Assembly: GCF_028767125.1 (NCBI RefSeq)
Contig: NZ_JAKCWP010000005.1
Location: 62,001-126,000 of the forward strand
Direction of reading: 5' to 3'
DNA from: Chelativorans sp. YIM 93263
Lineage (GTDB): Bacteria; Pseudomonadota; Alphaproteobacteria; Rhizobiales; Rhizobiaceae
DNA length: 64,000 nucleotides
How positions within the stretch are numbered: the first letter of the stretch is position 1; every line of letters starts with the position of its first letter. Shown here piece by piece: positions 56,640 to 64,000 of the stretch. The position numbers were made by a program, and so were the translations under genes. The notes under the pieces were generated by a model. It did no database searches and had not been told where the DNA came from. It saw nothing but the letters and a program-made list of their open reading frames with translations.

Positions 56640-57233
56640 TTAGTACACAAATGGAATGATTCGCTTGGACGTGCCCATATAGCTTCGATATTGTTGGCCG
56701 AATTTATCCAGCATCATTTCTTCTTCTTTATCGACTCGCAAGAAAAACAATATAGCAAACCCAAGAAGGCCGAGTAATCCGACGAACCAGTTTGCCAACA
56801 GAAAGAATTGACCACTCACCATTAGCAGAAATGAAGTGTACATGGGGTGGCGAACAAGAGCATAAGGCCCCGTGCGGACCAGGCAATGCTGCTCACGAAT
56901 CTGCAGCGTAATCGACCAGTTCTTACCCAGTGACTTGTGGGTTATCCGGAAGAGTACAAGCGCGGAAAGAAAGATGCCGCCACCCAGGATAACGGTCCAA
57001 AGATGCACGGGGAAATCGGCAGCTTCGGGAATCCCCGAGATGACGTAGAAGACAGGAAAAATTGCAAGCCCGAACAGCGCTGAAGCGAGCCCGACCTTAT
57101 CGAGAAGGGAGTTCTTGTCTTTGACGATGCGAGCGCGCTTCGCCCTACGCTCGAAGGAATAACGGATGACGTACCAGGCGACGATTCCCAGGACCCATAT
57201 TGCTTCGCCGACGGAAGCTAGCGACACGTTCAT
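56640..57233 (-). CDS. Isoprenylcysteine carboxyl-methyltransferase-like membrane protein
   Basis: A 197-residue integral membrane protein with about five hydrophobic segments and the C-terminal ICMT/PEMT-type SAM-binding region: RTGPYALVRHPMYTSFLL, then KEEEMMLDKFGQQYRSYM and RIIPFVY. Bacterial members methylate unknown lipid or small-molecule substrates, since bacteria lack prenylated CAAX proteins. It lies upstream of the acyltransferase and SDR genes in the same direction, so a lipid-modifying pathway is possible. Confidence 0.82.
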   Translation of the reverse strand: MNVSLASVGEAIWVLGIVAWYVIRYSFERRAKRARIVKDKNSLLDKVGLASALFGLAIFPVFYVISGIPEAADFPVHLWTVILGGGIFLSALVLFRITHKSLGKNWSITLQIREQHCLVRTGPYALVRHPMYTSFLLMVSGQFFLLANWFVGLLGLLGFAILFFLRVDKEEEMMLDKFGQQYRSYMGTSKRIIPFVY

Positions 57234-57355
57234 GTTGTTTTACCGGTTCTGTACATTTGTCGGCGTGCCGATAGGCGCATCGGTCGCCGCTGGCGCATTG
57301 ATCTAGCACGCAAATAGTATAGCTCAATGTGAACCCGCACGCTCAGGCCGTCGGG

Positions 57356-58003
57356 TTATGCGGCAGGACGCGTTACACCAATCGCGTCCGGCCCGCCATT
57401 CATCTCTCGAAGCTTGGTTATGAATACCCGTGGCTTGAGCCAGATGAAGGGAGTTTTGTATCCCATGGAGCGGGCGATTTCAGCAACAAAGGCGTTGCAG
57501 TTGTACAAAGCGGCATGCCAGGTACGAGAGCTGTTCTGCAGCTCACGTATATCTGCCACCACCTTCTGGTATTCGTCTTTGTCGAGCGGTATGCGCCAGT
57601 TGGCAGACATGTATCGGTCGTCCAAATCTCCATCGCTCCATCCGGTTTCCGCAGGCACAGGCACCAGGTGACCGAGGATATAGGGAACGGAGCTGTCCGA
57701 CGCCGGGTGCAGGCCCGCCACTTCAGGATCGATCATGTTTCCCGCGGAATCCGTACGCCCGAAAATGACGAAAGAATGACCGTAACTGAGCGCGTAGCGG
57801 GAGCGGAACTCGATAAAATACTGCGCTTCAGTTGCTTCGGAAGATGGAGTCGCTGACGATTCCGAGGCTGGAGCAGCTGACGAGGCACTTGCAAGCTCTA
57901 GCTCTGCTTCCGATCCACTGTTCGTCTGACATGATGTGACAGCGAGTGCAAGAAAGCCGACCAAGCACCAACGCTTTACAAGATGCCTCCAAACGTCGTG
58001 CAT
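57356..58003 (-). CDS. Putative lipoprotein with a conserved Cys/His-type domain
   Basis: A 215-residue protein with an N-terminal lipoprotein signal (ALAVTSC lipobox) followed by a Ser/Ala/Glu linker of about 35 residues. The folded part contains YALSYGHSFVIFGR and, later, ALYNCNAFVAEIARSMG. The His and Cys in these two segments resemble NlpC/P60- or LRAT-like papain-fold enzymes, but this is only a pattern resemblance. The ATG is chosen over a TTG at 58030. No close neighbour suggests a function. Confidence 0.65.
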   Translation of the reverse strand: MHDVWRHLVKRWCLVGFLALAVTSCQTNSGSEAELELASASSAAPASESSATPSSEATEAQYFIEFRSRYALSYGHSFVIFGRTDSAGNMIDPEVAGLHPASDSSVPYILGHLVPVPAETGWSDGDLDDRYMSANWRIPLDKDEYQKVVADIRELQNSSRTWHAALYNCNAFVAEIARSMGYKTPFIWLKPRVFITKLREMNGGPDAIGVTRPAA

Positions 58004-58085
58004 GCTCCGTCCCGCGTCAAGCAGACTCAAAAAATACGCCTCTGCCGCCCATCATAGACGTCAAAAGCTTGAGCAAATGAATAGA

Positions 58086-58116
58086 TTGGACAAGAGCCAC
58101 CAGGGCTCTTGTCCAA
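58086..58116 (-). terminator. Terminator after the small lipoprotein gene
   Basis: A perfect 13-bp inverted repeat (TTGGACAAGAGCC / GGCTCTTGTCCAA) with a five-base loop, 13 bases past the small lipoprotein stop on the minus strand. Downstream is moderately T-rich (AATCTATTC). Confidence 0.8.
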
Positions 58117-58129
58117 CAATTCGCTTAAC

Positions 58130-58264
58130 TCACTTATAAACTGGAGCCTGCACCGGCGCTGGCTCCATTACCGGCGGCGGAGCCTTGCCCTTGCCTTTTC
58201 CGACGCAGCCAGCAAGACTGGTCACGGCGAGCGCAGTAGCCACAATAACAACAACTCTGCTCAT
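58130..58264 (-). CDS. Very small lipoprotein, 44 residues
   Basis: A 44-residue lipoprotein. The signal MSRVVVIVATALAVTSLAGC has lipobox LAGC with Cys20, leaving a 25-residue mature peptide of Gly/Lys and then Pro/Val/Ala residues (GKGKGKAPPPV). It has a GAGGGA ribosome binding site, a stop and its own strong terminator, which together make it a convincing gene. Similar tiny lipoproteins occur in rhizobia without known function. It resembles an entericidin-sized envelope peptide but is not recognisably one. Confidence 0.75.
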   Translation of the reverse strand: MSRVVVIVATALAVTSLAGCVGKGKGKAPPPVMEPAPVQAPVYK

Positions 58265-58658
58265 GATTTATCCCTCTTTGCATTACCAAATAAATCTAAC
58301 CTAGTGCTAAAGCGCCAAGATGCCTAGTGCATAAAAGCCACAACATCCACATATAATGATCAAAACTTAAATGCGTCCGCTGCTTTCAGTGAAAGCACAT
58401 CAGAAGACCACAACCACCGCTTGTGAAATTTTGCCGACTGTTTAGAAGCTTGGCGCGGCAGGACAAGTCCACCACTTTCAGACCGCAACGCCTTCTGATC
58501 CGCACGGCCACACGGCTGAAGCTGCCGTACGCCTGGCCAAACTGATTGCTTTCCCGGACGTCCTTCCACAGGAACGATGCCGAGTTCCCTTCCACCTCTC
58601 TGTCGCGATCGCTTCTTGCAAAGCATCTCTACAGGACAATCGGGAAGGGTCTCGCGCA
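58265..58658. other. Intergenic region, nothing recognised
   Basis: About 390 bases. The first 100 are A/T-rich and should hold the small lipoprotein promoter. Minus-strand frames at 58360-58683 and 58386-58595 have no ribosome binding site or protein-like pattern. Confidence 0.4.
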
Positions 58659-59066
58659 TTAATTTGCCGCCGGGACAGGGCAACCTAGATCACCTTCCTG
58701 GCACCTCAGATAATCCTCGAGATCCTGAGTCCTGGCGTCGGTGAGTTGTCGCAAGCAGAAGGCACGGATTGTCGGATAGATGCTGCCGCCTTCGACACCG
58801 GATGCCTGAAATTTGCATTCCGCGTCGCGATAGGCAATCCACGCGCGTTGCGCTGCTATCAGGCTGCTTTTGGTAGCATCATCATCACCCAGGCGCTTCA
58901 TGACTGCCTTGTATTCAGCGTTCAGTCGCTCATCTGCCGTGTTGTATGCATCGTAAGCGCATTCGTTCAGCGTGGCCTGGTCTTGCGCATCGGCGCAATT
59001 TTCATCAGCCATCGCGCTTGATGCGAACGCGCCCAAGACAGCCGCAGCAAAAAGCAGTGGTCTCAC
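58659..59066 (-). CDS. LprI/DUF1311 family secreted protein
   Basis: A 135-residue exported protein. GTG start behind GGAAGGAG, a signal peptide ending SAMA, then the DUF1311 (lysozyme inhibitor LprI) domain: four or more cysteines, CADAQDQATLNECAYDAY, AAQRAWIAYRDAECKF and FCLRQLTDARTQDLEDYL. LprI of Mycobacterium inhibits lysozyme, but most gram-negative members are uncharacterised periplasmic proteins. A longer upstream frame lacks a signal peptide and is rejected. Confidence 0.85.
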   Translation of the reverse strand: MRPLLFAAAVLGAFASSAMADENCADAQDQATLNECAYDAYNTADERLNAEYKAVMKRLGDDDATKSSLIAAQRAWIAYRDAECKFQASGVEGGSIYPTIRAFCLRQLTDARTQDLEDYLRCQEGDLGCPVPAAN

Positions 59067-59464
59067 CCGGTATCTCCTTCCCTTCGGCACTACACCATTG
59101 ACCGGTCGTCCTATATTACCCTCGGGTCTGTGGGCATCAACAAAATGGCGCAAGGACCAAGAACCATCAATCTCGTCTACGATTCCATTTGCATTCTGCT
59201 GCGAACAGCGCCATATGCAGTGCATTAGGCGCTTGGGTCGATTAAGATGACCCTCCTGCAGAGGACTTGGTTGCGTCTGATTTCTCCCTTTCCGACTATC
59301 ACGGCAAGCGCGAGAATAAGCCCCGAGGCATGAAGCTTGCGGGCACGACAGCGCATCCGTGTGGGAAATCCCGCCGTTTCGTCGTAAATACCAAATCATT
59401 TGACCGGCAGATGCGCTCTGCCGCGATAGTTTTTGCGGCCGAGGCTGCATGAAAGAGAACAATT
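59067..59464. other. Intergenic region between divergent genes
   Basis: About 400 bases holding the divergent promoters of the LprI-like and helicase genes. The plus-strand frame 59267-59452 lacks a ribosome binding site. I see no structured RNA or operator I can name. Cold-regulated leaders are common before RhlE-type genes, but none is evident. Confidence 0.4.
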
Positions 59465-60838
59465 TTGAATATTGCAATTAATCCGGAGCCGATGGGCTTC
59501 GCCGAACTTGGAATATCAGGTGCACTGCTGAAGGCCGTCGGCAGCATCGGCTTTACCGAGCCGAAGCCGATCCAGCAGCAGGCTATCCCCGCGCATCTCC
59601 AGGGCCGAGACCTCCTTGGTGTCGCCCAAACCGGCTCCGGGAAGACGGCGGCGTTCAGCCTGCCCATTCTGATGAAGCTCGTGGGGCTTGCCGCCAAGCG
59701 GAAGCGTAAATCCGCACACGCGTTGATCCTGGCACCCACCCGGGAGCTGGCCGTGCAGATCGAAGAGACAATTCGCGTCTTGTCTAAAGGCTTGCATATC
59801 TCGACCGCGCTCGTCCTGGGCGGCGTATCGCGCAACTCTCAAATCAGACGGATTGCATCTGGTGTCGATGTCCTGATCGCTACGCCGGGCCGGCTAACCG
59901 ATCTCGTCCGCGCCGGCGAGGTGAACCTCGCCGAGACACGCTGGCTGGTACTCGATGAGGCCGACCGCATGCTCGACATGGGCTTCATCCGGGATGTGAA
60001 ACGCATCGCGAGTGCTACGCACCCGGACCGCCAGACCGCGCTGTTTTCCGCCACCATGCCGAAGGAGATCGACGCGCTCGCGCAAGGACTTCTCAAGGAT
60101 CCGGTCCGTGTCGAGGTCGCGCCACAAGGCACGACGGCCGCCGAGATTACGCAGAGCGTGGTTATCGCGCGGACCAAACAGAAACGGCAGGTTCTTTCCA
60201 GCTTGCTGACCGACGAGGCGATGCGATCCGTGATCGTCTTCGCGCGAACCAAGCATGGCGCGGATCGGGTAACCCGCGATCTGGAGCGTGACGGCTTCGA
60301 CGCGGCCGCGATCCACGGCAACAAGTCGCAGAATGCCCGACAAAAAGCGCTGAAGGGTTTCCGCAGTGGCAATGTCCGCATCCTTGTCGCGACCGATATC
60401 GCCGCCCGTGGCATCGACGTGCCCGGCATCACACACGTCGTGAACTTCGACCTGCCGGACGAGGCGGAAAGCTATGTTCACCGCATCGGGCGGACCGGGC
60501 GTAACGGCGCTGACGGGATCGCCATCACCTTGTGCGACCCAACCGAAAGCTCGAAACTGCGAGCAGTCGAACGCGTGATACGCATGCGCCTCCCGATCGC
60601 GGCCGATCATTCCCGCGGGCCCGACCCGCAGCAACCGGCGCGTGAGCAGAACCGCGCGCAAGATGCAATCGCGAACGGCAATGCGAAGTCACGAGACGAC
60701 TATGCTTCAGGGCAGCGTCCGAGCCGCCAACGCAACGGTGAATTCGGCAGCGGCAAAGCACCGGCCGGCCAACGCGCAGGCAAGAGGAAGTTTCGTGGAA
60801 AGCGCCGCGGATTTGGCGCGGGAGAGCGGGCTGCATAA
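59465..60838 (+). CDS. rhlE: DEAD-box ATP-dependent RNA helicase, RhlE type
   Basis: A 457-residue RNA helicase. Motifs in order: Q motif with PKPIQQQAIP, Walker A AQTGSGKT, PTRELAVQ, ATPGRLTDL, DEAD box LDEADRML, SAT in FSATMP, then VATDIAARGIDVP and HRIGRTGR. The C-terminal 90 residues are a basic, Gly/Arg/Gln-rich tail that binds RNA. The annotated start is TTG. An ATG at 59492 (MGFAELG) aligns with typical RhlE N-termini and is equally possible. Likely role is ribosome assembly or mRNA turnover. Confidence 0.94.
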   Translation: MNIAINPEPMGFAELGISGALLKAVGSIGFTEPKPIQQQAIPAHLQGRDLLGVAQTGSGKTAAFSLPILMKLVGLAAKRKRKSAHALILAPTRELAVQIEETIRVLSKGLHISTALVLGGVSRNSQIRRIASGVDVLIATPGRLTDLVRAGEVNLAETRWLVLDEADRMLDMGFIRDVKRIASATHPDRQTALFSATMPKEIDALAQGLLKDPVRVEVAPQGTTAAEITQSVVIARTKQKRQVLSSLLTDEAMRSVIVFARTKHGADRVTRDLERDGFDAAAIHGNKSQNARQKALKGFRSGNVRILVATDIAARGIDVPGITHVVNFDLPDEAESYVHRIGRTGRNGADGIAITLCDPTESSKLRAVERVIRMRLPIAADHSRGPDPQQPAREQNRAQDAIANGNAKSRDDYASGQRPSRQRNGEFGSGKAPAGQRAGKRKFRGKRRGFGAGERAA

Positions 60839-60907
60839 GAGCGCGGCCCATTCCTCACCACACCTTTAACCCGACATCTTCGGTAAGGCGCGGCCATCGC
60901 GAAGTTA

Positions 60908-62059
60908 TTAGAGATGGTTGCGCTTTGCCAAGTTACGCATCAAAGCAGCGACGCCGAACCGCCACTCGGGACACTCGGTAGAAAGACGTACGGTGTTGAT
61001 CAGCGGGCCAAGCTGCGGATTGGAGATCCTGACGACATCGCCCGTCTTGTGAGTGAACCCCTGGCCGGGCGCATCGCGGTCCTTAACAGGGGCGAACAGC
61101 GTTCCGAGAAAAAGCATAAAGCCGTCAGGATACTGGTGATGCCGCCCGATCGTTTGTGATACGAGATCGAGCGGATCACGGCTGATCTCCCGCATCGAGC
61201 TATGCCCCTCGAGAATAAACCCGTCCTCGCCTTCGACGACCAGATCCAGCTCGGCGGAGCGGACGTGATCCATGGAATAGGTATCGTCGAACAAGCGGAT
61301 AAAGGGCCCGATTGAGCAGGAAGCGTTGTTGTCCTTCGCCTTCCCCAGAAGCAGCGCGGAACGCCCCTCGACGTCACGCAAATTGACATCATTGCCGAGT
61401 GTCGCCCCTTTTACCGTTCCGCCGCTATCGACCGCGAGCACGATCTCGGGCTCCGGATTATTCCATTTCGAGATCGGATGTAGCCCAATGGAAGCCCCCC
61501 ATCCTACGGAGGCCATCGGCTGGCTTTTCGTGAAGACCTCAGCATCGGGGCCGATACCGACCTCCAGATACTGCGACCAGACACCCTCCTCCTGAAAGGC
61601 CTTCTTCATTGCCGCCGCCTCGGGCGAGCCGGGTTTTAGGTTGTTCAGACTCTCGCCAATGATCTTGATCGCGCGTTCGCGGATTGCGGCGGCCTTTGAC
61701 GGATCTCCCGCAGCCTGCTCTTCGATAACACGCTCGATCATTGAGCGTGCAAACGTCACACCACAAGCTTTGACCGCCTGCAGATCACACGGGGCAAGAA
61801 AATGGAGACTGTCGGCGGAAGGTTCGCGTGAACTCTCCGCAACGGCTTCAAGAGAGCCAAGGTCTGCTCCCTTTGCGTCATCGACAGCCGCTACAGGATC
61901 ATCTAACTCCAGCAGGTCCCGCATTGTAGGGATTTCACGCGAAGTGATGTCGACCACGCGTCCCTCGCGCACGACGACAACGGCCGGCCCATCGACGTCC
62001 GGGCGCCAGACGCGCCCGACGAAGTGCCCAGCGTCAAACGTTTCCCGTTTCAATATCAA
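60908..62059 (-). CDS. Fumarylacetoacetate hydrolase family protein, possible 2-keto-3-deoxypentonate dehydratase
   Basis: A 383-residue FAH-fold metal enzyme with NPEPEIVLAVDS and LGNDVNLRDVEGRSALLLGK, the metal- and substrate-binding core. The overall length and the GKAKDNNASCSIGPFIRLFD segment resemble XylX/AraD-type dehydratases that convert 2-keto-3-deoxypentonates to 2-oxoglutarate semialdehyde. Other FAH members hydrolyse acylpyruvates, so the activity is uncertain. No pentonate genes are adjacent, but a GH127 arabinosidase operon lies elsewhere in the window. Confidence 0.78.
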   Translation of the reverse strand: MILKRETFDAGHFVGRVWRPDVDGPAVVVVREGRVVDITSREIPTMRDLLELDDPVAAVDDAKGADLGSLEAVAESSREPSADSLHFLAPCDLQAVKACGVTFARSMIERVIEEQAAGDPSKAAAIRERAIKIIGESLNNLKPGSPEAAAMKKAFQEEGVWSQYLEVGIGPDAEVFTKSQPMASVGWGASIGLHPISKWNNPEPEIVLAVDSGGTVKGATLGNDVNLRDVEGRSALLLGKAKDNNASCSIGPFIRLFDDTYSMDHVRSAELDLVVEGEDGFILEGHSSMREISRDPLDLVSQTIGRHHQYPDGFMLFLGTLFAPVKDRDAPGQGFTHKTGDVVRISNPQLGPLINTVRLSTECPEWRFGVAALMRNLAKRNHL

Positions 62060-62167
62060 CGCTCCTGCAGGAAGAATCGAGTTCGGATGAGCTTAATCAC
62101 TAACCCACGCGTGTCAAAGATGTATCCGTCCCAGAGATCACTGTGCCTTTGGCTTGCAGCGTAGCGC

Positions 62168-62668
62168 TTACGTTGGGAAATCGTACCTTCCGACCAGTTG
62201 CCATACGTCCCGGTTGATGGTGCCCAAGGAGGCGATGCAATCCCGGATTCTTTGAACTTCCGCCTCGTCCAGGCTTTCAACCTTCCCGTACCGGATCTCG
62301 TCCTTGCTGTCGGCAATGCGCATCATTTGTGTCATACCGCGGCCGTTCTCGGGGTCGAACGAGTATATGCAGTGGTTGAACTTGTTGCGTAGACCCGCCT
62401 CGCGCAGCAGGCTTCTTGTCAAGGAAAGCACTTCCTGCCGGCAATCGGCCGGCGTGGACTTCAGCTTGGCGAGTCGCTCCACAAGGTCGATCCGTGCCCG
62501 TGTGGTATTAAGCGTCAGAAAAATGACGGCAGCTTTCTCCTTGTCGACACTGGCGAGCCCAGCGATCAGATATATCAGCAAACTTTCTGTATTCGTCCAT
62601 GTGTAGTTCAATCGGCCGAGCAGCAGCAAAATCTCGTGCAGGTTCGACATACGACTGGGCACGTTCAT
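62168..62668 (-). CDS. Hypothetical protein co-transcribed with a LuxR regulator
   Basis: A 166-residue, mostly alpha-helical soluble protein (LHEILLLLGRLNYTWTNTES; LREAGLRNKFNHCIYSFD). It overlaps the end of the LuxR-family gene by four bases (ATGA), so the two are translated together. The pattern recalls short helical proteins of rhizobia with a conserved RNKxxHxxYSFD block. The family is unknown to me. The coupling suggests it modulates or responds to the regulator. Confidence 0.7.
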   Translation of the reverse strand: MNVPSRMSNLHEILLLLGRLNYTWTNTESLLIYLIAGLASVDKEKAAVIFLTLNTTRARIDLVERLAKLKSTPADCRQEVLSLTRSLLREAGLRNKFNHCIYSFDPENGRGMTQMMRIADSKDEIRYGKVESLDEAEVQRIRDCIASLGTINRDVWQLVGRYDFPT

Positions 62669-63450
62669 AGCGGCACCTCATTGGAGGCGGCTTGTAATCC
62701 ACCCCGCCAGCCCTCGGTGCAGCGGAAATACAGGGCCGCGGCCTCGGTTCTGTTATGCGCGCCGAGTTTTCGAATGGTGTTATGGATATGAATCTTGACC
62801 GTGTGTTCAGAGAGGCCGAGCTCAGCTGCAATGAGCTTGTTCTGTAGGCCCTTGGCGACGCAGGAGAGCACTTGCAGCTCTCTTGCGGTAAGACCCTTGA
62901 CGGCACGGGCGCTATCGGTCGGCTCCGCGGTATGCTTTGGCGGCGCTTCTACCGGCGCTGACAGGTCGCTTGTGTTGCGCTGAAACAGTTCCGGCGGAAA
63001 GTATTCGCCCCCCTTTAGCATTATACAAACCACGGAAAGCCAGATGTCGAGGTTGACGTCCATCGGCACTATGCCCCGGATAGCCCGCCTCGCCGCTGCT
63101 TTCTGAAACGCGTCCATGCATATCTTGCTGTGACTGGCGGTCACAGCCATGGAAGCAAAGGGATGCGCCTCTTCAATTTCCTTCCAGTGCTCTAGCAACT
63201 CGTCGATATGGTTCGTATCGACCAGGATAAGCTGTACCGGAACATCGAACTTCGCACGTGCCAGTGCCGGCTCCGGAACGATCCGCACCGAGATCCACCT
63301 GAACTCCCTCTCGATCGCCGCTACAAGCGCTTCCGAAATACTTCCCGGCGGAGCGACGAACAACAGCACTCTCTGATGCTGCTTCACCGCCTCTCCATCG
63401 AGCACCCTCGAAAAGCCGGCTGATCCAGCTCCCAGTTCGCTGCGTAGCAT
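62665..63450 (-). CDS. LuxR family regulator with degenerate receiver domain
   Basis: A 261-residue regulator. Residues about 25-150 look like a response-regulator receiver: LILVDTNHID would be the phosphorylation-site strand. The N-terminal acidic pair is replaced by uncharged residues (VLLFVAPPG), so normal phosphorylation is doubtful. The C-terminal LuxR helix-turn-helix is clear (LTARELQVLSCVAKGLQNK, LSEHTVKIHIHNTIRKLGA). A terminal tail of about 15 residues overlaps the next gene. Target genes are unknown. Confidence 0.87.
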   Translation of the reverse strand: MLRSELGAGSAGFSRVLDGEAVKQHQRVLLFVAPPGSISEALVAAIEREFRWISVRIVPEPALARAKFDVPVQLILVDTNHIDELLEHWKEIEEAHPFASMAVTASHSKICMDAFQKAAARRAIRGIVPMDVNLDIWLSVVCIMLKGGEYFPPELFQRNTSDLSAPVEAPPKHTAEPTDSARAVKGLTARELQVLSCVAKGLQNKLIAAELGLSEHTVKIHIHNTIRKLGAHNRTEAAALYFRCTEGWRGGLQAASNEVPL

Positions 63451-64000
63451 GGCAGACCTCCTCCCAGGTCAACAAACCGATCTATTCGGAGGAATTCTAC
63501 CCGAACTGCACCAGGTTCTAGAAACTGGCTGAAGGAGCGAGGTGCCACCTCAATGGTAGTAGGTAACGTCGACGACGCATTAGCCGATTGGTAGGAAGGT
63601 GTAGCTCTTTCCACGCAATCTGTTCGAAAGAGGAGAACCTCATTGCACGCTGGAAACCGCGTGCGGGCTCACGAACCCGGGCGCAAGGGAGCTACGGCTG
63701 CCTATTCGCTCGAATGAGCTAATACATAGGCGCTGCACTAGCCAAACCACTGCTTTTCCCGGACCAAACTTCCTAAACTGAAGTGTCATCTTATGCGCCC
63801 CCCTGTTCAAAGGCACACTTGCCCCGTTGCAATGGCGACGCAGGTGTTCCGGGGCAAGGCCACCTGAGTACTGCGTGAAAAAAGCCGCTGGCAAAGCCCC
63901 ACACCCCGGCGCCCTCGAAACAAGGGAGGGTCCCACAAGGAACAGGTGCATTCCGGGTGCATGCCGCGTCGATGCGCGTCCATCACCCGCAAACCAGAAA
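63451..64000. other. Right-edge intergenic region, nothing recognised
   Basis: About 550 bases. The first part should hold the LuxR gene promoter. Minus-strand frames 63640-63951 and 63384-63614 have no ribosome binding site and no recognisable protein pattern. A plus-strand frame open to the right edge is too short to judge. Confidence 0.4.

Noticed and set aside
58360-58683. 107-codon minus-strand frame
   Set aside because: No ribosome binding site, and it overlaps the end of the LprI-like gene in another frame.
63640-63951. 103-codon minus-strand frame near the right edge
   Set aside because: No recognisable pattern, no convincing start and Cys/Arg-rich random composition.

Overview
The window is about 60% GC, densely coded, and looks like an alphaproteobacterium of the rhizobial order (Hyphomicrobiales), probably halotolerant or marine. 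Pointers are small rhizobial conserved proteins (DUF1488 and neighbours), a glpDSTPQUV-type glycerol ABC operon, a RirA-type iron box, and a cluster for de novo glycine betaine synthesis. No rRNA, tRNA, CRISPR array, prophage or intact insertion sequence was seen. The only mobile-element trace is a short transposase remnant.

Layout. 1-4.1 kb: fatty acid desaturase, cold shock protein and a run of small conserved proteins. 4.1-11.6 kb (minus): a LacI-regulated sugar ABC importer with a GH127 beta-L-arabinofuranosidase-type enzyme. 11.6-20.9 kb: a divergent catabolic island with a branched-chain-type ABC importer, two paralogous cysteine hydrolases, an RpiR regulator, a glutamine-synthetase-like ligase and an N-formylglutamate-amidohydrolase-like enzyme. 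An 18-bp motif recurs at its two divergent promoters. 21.4-32.3 kb (plus): a fused glycine/sarcosine/dimethylglycine N-methyltransferase followed by MetF, a MetH split into two genes, MetK, AhcY and then phosphoglycerate mutase. This is a betaine-synthesis operon that carries its own methyl cycle. 32.5-35 kb: transposase remnant, a lipoprotein D,D-carboxypeptidase, and an exported protein with a long acidic Pro/Ala/Glu tail. 35.1-42.8 kb (minus): glycerol uptake and GlpD, with an asymmetric pair of ABC ATPases. 43.1-54.4 kb: an iucABCD-ordered citrate-hydroxamate siderophore cluster with a divergent MFS exporter, an RhtX/FptX-type importer and a TonB receptor behind an iron-responsive-type operator. 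54.5-64 kb: an SDR fused to a SEC-C motif, a stand-alone E2-type acyltransferase, an isoprenylcysteine-methyltransferase-like membrane enzyme, small lipoproteins, an RhlE-type helicase, a FAH-family enzyme and an atypical LuxR regulator.

How the parts relate. The betaine operon converts glycine to betaine with three SAM molecules. AhcY clears the SAH produced, MetF and split MetH remethylate homocysteine, and MetK regenerates SAM. The glycerol, arabinoside and amine/amide modules supply carbon and nitrogen, and the siderophore module supplies iron. Together they suggest a free-living, salt-exposed heterotroph, possibly plant- or algae-associated. Functions are assigned from motifs, length, synteny and recall of family members. 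No database search was run.
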